A stretch of DNA of 5,724 nucleotides, from contig CAJYOV010000351.1 in NCBI GenBank assembly GCA_913776405.1, positions 1 to 5,724 of the forward strand. Reading direction: 5' to 3'. The notes beneath the pieces are model-generated. The model was not told the origin of the DNA and did no database searches. It saw only the letters and a program-made list of their open reading frames with translations. The stretch comes from Pseudobdellovibrionaceae bacterium. GTDB taxonomy: Bacteria > Bdellovibrionota > Bdellovibrionia > Bdellovibrionales > JAMPXM01. A program made the position numbers and the translations under genes. Below are positions 1 through 5,460 of this stretch, piece after piece (within the stretch, counting starts at the first letter, position 1; each line of letters opens with the position of its first letter).

Positions 1-45
1 ACACGACCTGTAACACTCTTTCCCTACACGACGCTCTTCCGATCT
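1..45 (+). other. Illumina sequencing adapter (non-genomic contig end)
   Basis: Positions 13-45 match, base for base as I recall it, the 33-base Illumina TruSeq read-1 primer site that ends in GCTCTTCCGATCT. It is preceded by ACAC (1-4), the end of the P5 flow-cell sequence, and by eight bases, GACCTGTA (5-12), where the i5 sample index sits in dual-index libraries. The three parts occur in the correct order and spacing, so this is library construct and not chromosome. The adapter has no stop codon in the tmk reading frame and would be translated as a spurious peptide ending in PYTTLFRS fused to tmk. Genomic sequence starts at about position 46. Confidence 0.97.
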
Positions 46-441
46 ATTCAGCCAGCTCTTAAAGACGGCACCTGGGTTCTTTGCGATCGCTTTTCCGCAA
101 GCACGGTGGCTTTTCAATCTTTCGCGCGCGGCCTCGATCGCGCCAAGATCGACTGGCTAAACACGTTTGCGCAACAGGGGACTGAGCCTGATCTTTACGT
201 CTTGGTTGATGTCACCGTTGATGAAAGTGAACGGCGCCAGTCGAAACGAATCGAAGGTGGTCAAAAAGCCGACCGGATGGAAAGTGAAGCTCGCGCGTTT
301 CATGAAAATGTTCGACGTGGCTATCTCGCGCAGGCAAAAGAGTCACCCGCACGTTGGCTGGTGCTCGACGGTACGCAAACGCCAGAGGGTCTCAAAAACG
401 AGTTGATCTCGAAATTGAAAGAGCGTGGATGGCTCGCTTAA
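46..441 (+). CDS. tmk: Thymidylate kinase, 3' part (5' end missing)
   Basis: This enzyme phosphorylates dTMP to dTDP with ATP in the cytoplasm, a step of dTTP synthesis. The reading frame is open from the adapter junction to TAA at 439-441, giving about 131 residues. The family is usually about 205-215 residues, so roughly the first 80, including the P-loop, are absent. Visible family features are the DRF motif (codons 85-93) followed by S-x-S-T-V-A-F-Q and RGLD, the core strand PDLYVLVDV, an RIEGGQKADRME stretch at the LID position, and the closing HENVRRGYL helix. The GTG at 106 is an internal valine and not a start, since homology continues upstream of it to position 46. The truncation comes from the contig end, not from a biological break. 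The 3' end overlaps holB by 13 bases, which fits co-transcription and coupled translation. The family assignment is secure; the upstream gene cannot be seen. Confidence 0.93.
   Translation: MQPALKDGTWVLCDRFSASTVAFQSFARGLDRAKIDWLNTFAQQGTEPDLYVLVDVTVDESERRQSKRIEGGQKADRMESEARAFHENVRRGYLAQAKESPARWLVLDGTQTPEGLKNELISKLKERGWLA
418..423 (+). promoter_or_regulatory. Ribosome binding site of holB
   Basis: AAAGAG lies inside the end of tmk, five bases before the ATG at 429. It supports that ATG over the in-frame upstream alternatives that would extend holB further into tmk. Confidence 0.5.
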
Positions 442-1352
442 TCGATCAACTCAAAGGTCACAAAGAAACGCTTAAACCCCTCATCGAAGCTGCGGCAACG
501 GACCGATTAGCTTCTACGCTTTTGTTCGCCGGGCCGAGCGGGGTCGGCAAAAAAATGGCGGCCCTTGCGCTCGCGCAGTCGCTCGTCTGTGAGAAGTCAA
601 AAACGGGTGCGTGCGGTGAATGTGGTTCGTGCCTCAGGATCGAGCGCGGTCAAAGCGAAAGCTTGATGGTCGTTGAGCCAGCTGGCGCACAAATCAAAAT
701 CGAACAAGCGCGTGACGTTCTTCAATTCATCACGCTGCAAAAGCTTGCGCGCTCTCGCATTGTAATCATCGACCAAGCTCACTTAATGGGGCCACAAGCG
801 GCAAACGCGCTCTTGAAATCTCTCGAAGAACCGCCGGCAGGGACCTACTTCATTCTCGTCACATCGATGGCGGCTTCGGTGCTTGCGACGATCCGGTCTC
901 GCTCGCAACTTGTGCGATTCAAGCCGCTCTCCAACGCCGATTTGAAGGCCATCTTAGGCGCAGACGCTGACGAATGGGTCCTTGCATCGGCCCAAGGTTC
1001 GGTCGAAGTTGCGAAGCGCCTTCTCGATGAGCGCGCCGACTTCGAAGCTCTCGAAAATGCGACAGGTGCGTACATCAACGCCGCGGTTCAACGGTTTCCG
1101 GGTGACGAAATCACGGACCTTAAAGAACTCATGAAGGATCGATCCACGCACGGCTTTGTCGCCTCGCTCTTACAGGGCATGGTTCGCGACGCGCTCAAAG
1201 GCGAAAGCCCTGCGTTCAAAAATGTTTCACCTCAAAAACTAGAGACACTTGCGCAGCGATCTCTGGAGTTTGAATCCGACCTCGCTCGAAACGTAGATCG
1301 CGGCCTTGTGCTCGAGACTTTCGCAGTCGAACTCGGCAAGACTTTGCGGTAA
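429..1352 (+). CDS. holB: DNA polymerase III subunit delta prime (clamp loader)
   Basis: This is the stator subunit of the clamp-loader complex, which opens the beta sliding clamp and places it on primed DNA. The protein has 307 residues, within the usual range of about 300-340. The N-terminal AAA+ region carries a P-loop, GPSGVGKK (35-42); a zinc-module cysteine set, C54-x7-C62-x2-C65-x2-C68; a Walker-B-like strand, IVIIDQAH (111-118); the family signature NALLKSLEEPP (126-136); and the SRC-motif position as IRSRS (155-159). The C-terminal third is poorly conserved, as expected for the collar domain. Two departures are visible: the P-loop Ser/Thr after GK is Lys42, and the Cys of SRC is Ser159. 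A non-hydrolysing P-loop is normal for delta prime, and the lack of a long C-terminal tail argues against DnaX (tau/gamma). The ATG at 429 was chosen because it has an SD-like AAAGAG and matches the family N-terminus. The tmk-holB-tatD order supports holB. Confidence 0.93.
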   Translation: MARLIDQLKGHKETLKPLIEAAATDRLASTLLFAGPSGVGKKMAALALAQSLVCEKSKTGACGECGSCLRIERGQSESLMVVEPAGAQIKIEQARDVLQFITLQKLARSRIVIIDQAHLMGPQAANALLKSLEEPPAGTYFILVTSMAASVLATIRSRSQLVRFKPLSNADLKAILGADADEWVLASAQGSVEVAKRLLDERADFEALENATGAYINAAVQRFPGDEITDLKELMKDRSTHGFVASLLQGMVRDALKGESPAFKNVSPQKLETLAQRSLEFESDLARNVDRGLVLETFAVELGKTLR

Positions 1353-1362
1353 GCTATCGCAC

Positions 1363-2139
1363 ATGGGTTGGATCGACGTACATACGCACTTGAATTTCTT
1401 GAAAGACAAATCACCCGAAGAGGCCTTGATCGAGGCTCGTGCGGCTGGCGTCTCTCGATTTATCACCATTGGGACCGAGCCTGCGGATCACCCGGTGGTT
1501 TTGTCGATTGCTCAAAAATACTTTCCTGAGGTCGCGTGCTCGCTGGGGATCCACCCCCACGAGGGCAAAGTTTATTCGGACGAGATTCACCAGTTCTTAG
1601 AAGCCAATGTCGATCGCCGCGAAGTCGTCGCCGTCGGCGAAATCGGTCTCGATTATCACTATGACAATTCGCCCCGAGATGAGCAAAAAGACGCCTTCCG
1701 CAAGCAGCTAGATTTAGCAGCCCGCCACACGCTTCCGATTGAAATTCACACACGCGACGCCGACGAAGACACGGTCGAAATCCTTAAAGAATTTCGGGGT
1801 CGTTTAAGCGGCATCATTCATTGTTTTACCGGCACGCAGTGGCTCGCTGAGAATGCGCTCGATCTCGGTCTCGACATCTCGTTTAGCGGTGTCATCACTT
1901 TTAAAAATGCGGGTGATCTTCGCGAGGTCGTCAAGTACGTGCCTCTCGATCGTTTGCACGTCGAAACGGATGCGCCCTTCCTTGCTCCGATCCCCATGCG
2001 GGGGAAGTCGAATGTGCCAGCGTACGTCGTTCATACCGCTCAAGCCGTTGCCGATTTGAAAGGCATCGACCTCGAGACTCTGAAGGCGGCGACCCGCGCC
2101 AATGCGCGGCGCACATTCCCGAAACTTCAGCTCGATTAA
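1363..2139 (+). CDS. TatD-family metal-dependent deoxyribonuclease/hydrolase
   Basis: This is a TIM-barrel metallohydrolase of the TatD/YcfH family, whose characterised members are Mg-dependent DNases; the substrate of this copy cannot be read from the sequence. It has 258 residues, typical for the family. Metal and catalytic positions are all present: H7 and H9 in DVHTHLNF, E93 in VGEIGLDYHYD, H129 in IEIHTRDAD, H153 in GIIHCFTG and D203 in VETDAPFLAP. The loop PMRGKSNVPAYV (211-222) corresponds to the usual PHRGKxNxP, with Met in place of His. The ATG at 1363 begins 10 bases after the holB stop and gives the expected start directly before the HTH motif; in-frame starts further upstream would only read into holB. 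A weak GGTAAG (1348-1353) is the best SD candidate. The position after holB matches E. coli ycfH, so it is probably the last gene of the tmk operon. Confidence 0.94.
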   Translation: MGWIDVHTHLNFLKDKSPEEALIEARAAGVSRFITIGTEPADHPVVLSIAQKYFPEVACSLGIHPHEGKVYSDEIHQFLEANVDRREVVAVGEIGLDYHYDNSPRDEQKDAFRKQLDLAARHTLPIEIHTRDADEDTVEILKEFRGRLSGIIHCFTGTQWLAENALDLGLDISFSGVITFKNAGDLREVVKYVPLDRLHVETDAPFLAPIPMRGKSNVPAYVVHTAQAVADLKGIDLETLKAATRANARRTFPKLQLD

Positions 2140-2154
2140 GCCTCTTAGACATGT

Positions 2155-2177
2155 GGGTTGCCAGGTGCAAACCCTGG
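2155..2177. repeat. Short inverted repeat with two alternative pairings
   Basis: CCAGG (2161-2165) can pair with CCTGG (2173-2177) across a 7-base loop. Alternatively GGGTT (2155-2159) can pair with AACCC (2170-2174). The two stems share bases and exclude each other. Both are only 5 bp long, so either could be chance, but the CCAGG/CCTGG arms resemble the longer palindrome in the pgk-tpiA spacer. Confidence 0.4.
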
Positions 2178-2273
2178 ACTTCACGGCGCTCCGGACGTAG
2201 ATTCGCTTCTTGATGAATGCGATTAGCGGACGGGCGTGCCTTTCTTGAGTGCGCTCCGTATGCCGCTAGCAAC

Positions 2274-2278
2274 AGGAG
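2274..2278 (+). promoter_or_regulatory. Ribosome binding site of gapA
   Basis: AGGAG sits eight bases before the ATG at 2287, a near-ideal Shine-Dalgarno site. It fixes the gapA start there and rules out the in-frame GTG at 2236, which would add 17 residues absent from the family. Confidence 0.85.
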
Positions 2279-2286
2279 CGATAAGA

Positions 2287-3294
2287 ATGGCAAAAGTAAA
2301 AGTTGGTATTAACGGTTTCGGTCGTATCGGTCGAGTTCTCTTCCGCGCAGGCTTCGATGACTTCGAAGTGGTCGGCATCAACGATCTGACTGACGCAAAA
2401 ACAATCGCTCACCTTTTGAAATACGATTCAACTCACGGCATCTTCGGCGCCGAAGTTTCACACGACGAAACGTCGATCACCGTGAACGGCAAACGAATTC
2501 CACTCTCGAAAGAGAAAGACCCTGCCAAAATTCCTTGGAAACAGTGGGGCGCCGATCTCGTTCTCGAATGCACGGGTGCCTTCAAGAAAAAAGAAGACTT
2601 CGAGAAACACATCGAAGCGGGCGCAAAACGTGTCATGGTTTCAGCACCAGCCAACGTGGCTGACATCACGGTTGTTTACGGTATCAACCACAAAGCCTAC
2701 GACCCAGCGAAACACAAAGTCGTGTCGAACGCATCGTGCACAACGAACTGCTTAGCTCCTGTCGCAAAAGTTTTGAACGACACGTTCGGTATCGAGCGCG
2801 GTCTCATGACGACAGTTCACTCATTCACGAATGACCAGCGCGTTCTCGACGCACCTCACTCGGATCTCCGTCGTGCACGCACGGCAACAGCGTCGATCAT
2901 TCCAACAACGACAGGTGCGGCAAAAGCCGTAACTCTCGTTTTGCCTGAGCTCGAAGGCCGTCTTGACGGCACTTCGGTCCGCGTTCCAACTCAGAACGTT
3001 TCGCTCGTCGATCTCACGTTCACATCGAAAAAAGAAATGACAGTTGAGTCTGTGAACGAAGCTTTCAAAAAAGCGGCGGCAGCTGGCGACTTGAAAGGTG
3101 TTCTGTTTGCTGAAAACGACGAACTCGTATCGGTCGATTTCAACGGCAACCCATACTCATCGATCGTCGATCTGAAGAGCACGATGGTCTCTGGCAAGAA
3201 CATGGGCAAGATCTTCTCTTGGTACGACAACGAGACGGGCTTCTCGAACCGCATGGTCGATCTCGTAAAATACATGGCAGAGAAAGGTCTCTAA
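2287..3294 (+). CDS. gapA: Glyceraldehyde-3-phosphate dehydrogenase
   Basis: This enzyme oxidatively phosphorylates glyceraldehyde 3-phosphate to 1,3-bisphosphoglycerate, reducing NAD, in glycolysis, and runs in reverse in gluconeogenesis. The 335-residue protein is full length. The Rossmann fold begins with VGINGFGRIGR (6-16). The catalytic motif is ASCTTN (149-154), with nucleophile Cys151 and base His178 in TTVHSFTNDQ. RRARTATASIIPTTTGAAKAV (195-215) is the usual phosphate-binding segment, and SWYDNETGFSNR (311-322) is the C-terminal signature. Asp33 after the second strand and Pro190 favour NAD over NADP, but the position that is Leu187 in Bacillus GAPDH appears to be Ala189, so cofactor preference is an inference. 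A strong SD precedes it and pgk follows after 4 bases. Phe is coded TTC in 14 of 15 cases, a bias expected for a highly expressed gene. No second gap gene is visible, so the name gapA is by function and could be gap in another scheme. Confidence 0.98.
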   Translation: MAKVKVGINGFGRIGRVLFRAGFDDFEVVGINDLTDAKTIAHLLKYDSTHGIFGAEVSHDETSITVNGKRIPLSKEKDPAKIPWKQWGADLVLECTGAFKKKEDFEKHIEAGAKRVMVSAPANVADITVVYGINHKAYDPAKHKVVSNASCTTNCLAPVAKVLNDTFGIERGLMTTVHSFTNDQRVLDAPHSDLRRARTATASIIPTTTGAAKAVTLVLPELEGRLDGTSVRVPTQNVSLVDLTFTSKKEMTVESVNEAFKKAAAAGDLKGVLFAENDELVSVDFNGNPYSSIVDLKSTMVSGKNMGKIFSWYDNETGFSNRMVDLVKYMAEKGL

Positions 3295-3298
3295 GAGA

Positions 3299-4588
3299 AT
3301 GTCGACACAGCTCCCTGGCACACCTCCGGGTCCTGCGCAGACGTCTTTGACGTCGCCAGGCCTTCGCGGCATCAAGTTGATCGAAGAATTCGACCTCAAA
3401 GAAAAGCGCGTCTTTATCCGCGTGGACTTCAACGTCCCGATGGAAGAAAAGGGCGGCGCGCAAGTGATCACAGACGACACGCGGATCCGCGCCGCTTTGC
3501 CAACGATTCGCTACGCGATGGAGCAAGGTGCAAAGATCGTCTTGGCTTCGCATTTAGGTCGCCCTGAGTCTCGCGAAGACATGCAGTATTCGATGGAGCC
3601 AGTCGCGATGCGTTTGGGTGAGCTTCTCAAAGCAGAAGTCATTCTGATCGACGACCCGACCTCGGATGCGCCGAAAGGTTTGTTGCCAGGTCTTCGCCCG
3701 AATCAATTGATCCTTCTCGAAAACTTGCGTTTCGAGAAAGGTGAAACGAAGAACGCACGCGAGTTCGCGCTTCAGATGGCGGCCTACACAGATATTTACA
3801 TCAACGACGCCTTCGGCGCGAGCCACCGTGCTCACGCTTCGATCGAAGCACTTCCGCAAACGATCGAGAAAAAAGGCATCGGCTACTTGATCAAGAAAGA
3901 AATCGAGATGCTCGACATTCTTCTTCATCAGCCGAAAGCACCTTACATGGTAATCTTGGGTGGCGCGAAGGTGTCAGACAAGATTCCGGTCATCGAACAG
4001 ATGATCTCGAAAGTAGATCAGTTCTTCGTCGGTGGCGCGATGGCGTACACATTCCTAGCGGCGCAAGGCACACCAGTCGGCACGTCACGCGTTGAAAAAG
4101 ACAAAATCTCATTCGCACGTGAAATGATTAAGCGGATCGAAGCTCGCGGTAAGAAGATCCTGCTTCCGATCGATCACGTCGTCGCGAACGACTTCTTGGC
4201 TCCAAGCAAAATCGAAACAACGAAAGACGCCGCAGTCCCAGAAGGTTTCATGGGCCTCGATATCGGCCCAAAGACTCGCGAGATGTATCGCAAAGAGCTT
4301 CAGAAAGCGAAAACCGTATTCTGGAACGGTCCGATGGGTGTCTTCGAGCGTCCAGAGTTTGCGAAAGGGTCATTCGGTGTCGCCGAAACGCTCTCGCAAT
4401 TGACAGAAGCGATGACGATCGTTGGCGGTGGCGACTCAGCTGCAGCGGCAGAAGCCTCAGGCTACGCCGGCCAGATGACTCACATCTCGACAGGCGGCGG
4501 CGCCTCTCTCGAATACCTGCAAGGCGATAAGCTTCCGGGTCTCGAGGTGCTCCGCAACATGCGTCCTTCGGTACAACCAACCCTCTAA
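3299..4588 (+). CDS. pgk: Phosphoglycerate kinase with N-terminal extension
   Basis: This enzyme transfers phosphate from 1,3-bisphosphoglycerate to ADP, making ATP and 3-phosphoglycerate. All family landmarks are present: RVDFNVP (41-47) and HLGRP (85-89) for 3-phosphoglycerate, ENLRF (141-145), NDAFGASHRAHAS (169-181), GGAKVSDK (221-228), WNGPMGVFE (342-350), GGGDS (376-380) and HISTGGGAS (395-403). The length is 429 residues against about 390-400 usually. The surplus lies in a Pro/Thr/Ser/Gly-rich leader of about 24 residues before IKLIEEFDL and in a short tail after the last helix. The leader shows neither a hydrophobic core nor a signal peptide. The ATG at 3299 is 4 bases after the gapA stop, with AAAGG (3283-3287) 11 bases upstream. 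An in-frame TTG at 3377 would give a standard-length start but lacks a clear SD. gapA and pgk are surely co-transcribed, and they share the strong codon bias (Phe TTC 14 of 16). Confidence 0.97.
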   Translation: MSTQLPGTPPGPAQTSLTSPGLRGIKLIEEFDLKEKRVFIRVDFNVPMEEKGGAQVITDDTRIRAALPTIRYAMEQGAKIVLASHLGRPESREDMQYSMEPVAMRLGELLKAEVILIDDPTSDAPKGLLPGLRPNQLILLENLRFEKGETKNAREFALQMAAYTDIYINDAFGASHRAHASIEALPQTIEKKGIGYLIKKEIEMLDILLHQPKAPYMVILGGAKVSDKIPVIEQMISKVDQFFVGGAMAYTFLAAQGTPVGTSRVEKDKISFAREMIKRIEARGKKILLPIDHVVANDFLAPSKIETTKDAAVPEGFMGLDIGPKTREMYRKELQKAKTVFWNGPMGVFERPEFAKGSFGVAETLSQLTEAMTIVGGGDSAAAAEASGYAGQMTHISTGGGASLEYLQGDKLPGLEVLRNMRPSVQPTL

Positions 4589-4686
4589 TTTGTAGCGCTC
4601 CGGCTCCGCCTGCGCTTTGCTCCTTCGCTTCGCTCAGTCGGCAATCCCAGGGCTCTGCCCTGGACCCGAAAGAAAGGATTTAAGCT
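4589..4686. repeat. Probable REP-like palindromic element between pgk and tpiA
   Basis: This non-coding gap is almost wholly composed of inverted repeats. The first stem pairs AGCGC (4594-4598) with GCGCT (4612-4616) around an inner GGC-TCC-GCC hairpin (4602-4610). The second is a 7-bp perfect stem, CCAGGGC (4647-4653) with GCCCTGG (4657-4663), around a TCT loop. Between them lies the repetitive stretch CTTCGCTTCGCTC (4622-4634). GC-rich palindromes of this build between co-directional genes resemble dispersed REP/BIME-type repeats, and that identity is an inference from a single copy. No T-run follows, so it is not a classical terminator. It could stabilise the gapA-pgk transcript end or lower expression of tpiA. 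Confidence 0.6.
4673..4678 (+). promoter_or_regulatory. Ribosome binding site that fixes the TTG start of tpiA
   Basis: AAAGGA lies eight bases before TTG at 4687. An in-frame TAA at 4681-4683 excludes any earlier start, and the first in-frame ATG would delete residues of the catalytic N-terminal strand. The site therefore supports TTG as the real initiation codon. Confidence 0.85.
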
Positions 4687-5457
4687 TTGAGACCGTTTGT
4701 TGTTGCTGCTAATTGGAAGATGCATAAGTCGCCTGCAGAAACGGGAGCGTTTTTCGAGGCGTTTCTTCCGAAGCTCGAGGCCTCCGGGATCGCGAAAGAT
4801 CCGGCCTTCCGAAAAGTTTTATTTTTCGTGCCGGCTCTCGATCTTTATGTTGCTCAGAAGTTGGTAAAAGGCTCGCACGTCTGCGTCGGCGCTCAAAACG
4901 TCTACTGGGAAACAAAGGGCGCGTTTACCGGCGAGAACTCGCCTGCAGTGCTGGCCGAACTTGCAACGCCGTATGCGCTTGTTGGCCACAGCGAACGTCG
5001 TGCGCTCTTCGGGGAAACCGACGATCAAACAGCAAAGAAAGTGAAAGCGCTTCACGCAGTCGGCATCACGCCGATGTTGTGTGTCGGTGAAACGCTCGAA
5101 GAGCGCGAAGGCGGTCGCACAAATGAAGTGATTGTTCGGCAGCTCCAGGCGGGCCTGGCCGAGCGCGATGCTACGAAGCGAATCATCGTCGCTTATGAGC
5201 CTGTGTGGGCAATCGGTACGGGCAAGGTCGCAACACCAGATCAAGCCGGTGAGGCTCACGCCGTTCTTCGTAAGGCGCTTGCAACCCTCGGTAGCGCAGC
5301 GCTTGCGGATGCGACACCGATTCTTTACGGCGGCAGCGTCAAGCCGGAAAATTCGGCCGAGATCGCACGCCAAAAAGACATCGATGGTTTCTTGGTTGGT
5401 GGCGCAAGCCTCGAAGTGGATTCGTTTTTAGCACTCTGCCAAACGGCGAAGGCCTAA
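4687..5457 (+). CDS. tpiA: Triose-phosphate isomerase, TTG start
   Basis: This enzyme interconverts dihydroxyacetone phosphate and glyceraldehyde 3-phosphate, supplying the GAPDH encoded upstream. The 256 residues fit the family (about 250). Catalytic and binding residues are intact: N9 and K11 in AANWKMHK, His101 in VGHSERRALFGE, Glu171 in VAYEPVWAIGTGK with the mobile loop 6 directly after it, and the phosphate-gripping YGGSVKPEN (214-222) and GFLVGGASL (234-242). Initiation is at TTG: an in-frame stop lies one codon upstream and an SD (AAAGGA) is correctly spaced. It follows pgk after 98 bases of palindromic spacer, so expression may be partly uncoupled from gapA-pgk. The codon bias drops accordingly (Phe TTC only 5 of 11). 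The downstream gene begins 3 bases after the stop, in the same frame. Confidence 0.97.
   Translation: MRPFVVAANWKMHKSPAETGAFFEAFLPKLEASGIAKDPAFRKVLFFVPALDLYVAQKLVKGSHVCVGAQNVYWETKGAFTGENSPAVLAELATPYALVGHSERRALFGETDDQTAKKVKALHAVGITPMLCVGETLEEREGGRTNEVIVRQLQAGLAERDATKRIIVAYEPVWAIGTGKVATPDQAGEAHAVLRKALATLGSAALADATPILYGGSVKPENSAEIARQKDIDGFLVGGASLEVDSFLALCQTAKA
5448..5452 (+). promoter_or_regulatory. Probable ribosome binding site of the downstream acetyltransferase
   Basis: GAAGG, inside the last codons of tpiA, is eight bases before TTG at 5461. It is the best support for starting the next gene at that TTG, the first possible initiation codon after the tpiA stop. Confidence 0.55.
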
Positions 5458-5460
5458 CGC

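Larger units (their letters stand above)
2140..2286. other. tatD-gapA intergenic spacer
   Basis: This 147-base non-coding gap separates the replication cluster from the glycolytic cluster, so a promoter for gapA is expected here. The best sigma-70-like pair I can find is TGGACT (2175-2180) and TAGATT (2198-2203) with a 17-base spacer. Each box matches only four of six consensus bases, so this is a weak candidate. A short inverted repeat lies at 2155-2177. No T-run follows it, so no intrinsic terminator is evident after tatD. I see no RNA gene, riboswitch or small ORF that I can support. The words CCCTGGAC (2172-2179) and GCGCTCCGG (2186-2194) also occur in the pgk-tpiA spacer. Confidence 0.6.

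Noticed and set aside
83..90. GCGATCGC octamer resembling the cyanobacterial HIP1 element
   Set aside because: I found only one clear copy, inside the tmk coding frame. HIP1 is meaningful only when strongly over-represented, and the genes do not suggest a cyanobacterium.
354..428. Possible 25-residue N-terminal extension of holB
   Set aside because: It overlaps conserved tmk sequence, has no SD, and the ATG at 429 with AAAGAG upstream gives the normal delta prime N-terminus.
2175..2203. Sigma-70-like promoter TGGACT-17-TAGATT upstream of gapA
   Set aside because: Each box matches only four of six consensus bases, a level expected by chance in a spacer of this size. It is mentioned in the spacer entry but not called as a promoter.
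2236..2286. Possible GTG start extending gapA by 17 residues
   Set aside because: The AGGAG at 2274-2278 is ideally placed for ATG 2287, which yields the canonical GAPDH N-terminus.
3140..3553. Minus-strand open frames across the gapA-pgk junction
   Set aside because: They lie opposite two certain genes and encode basic, domain-free peptides typical of antisense reading.
4647..4668. Intrinsic terminator after pgk
   Set aside because: The stem is good, but the following bases are ACCCGAAAG with no T-run on either strand, so it does not meet the criteria for a Rho-independent terminator.
4819..5373. Long open frame on the minus strand (184 codons) inside tpiA
   Set aside because: It is the antisense of a fully conserved tpiA coding frame. 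The translation is rich in Arg, Cys and Leu without any recognisable domain, and no SD-like site supports it.
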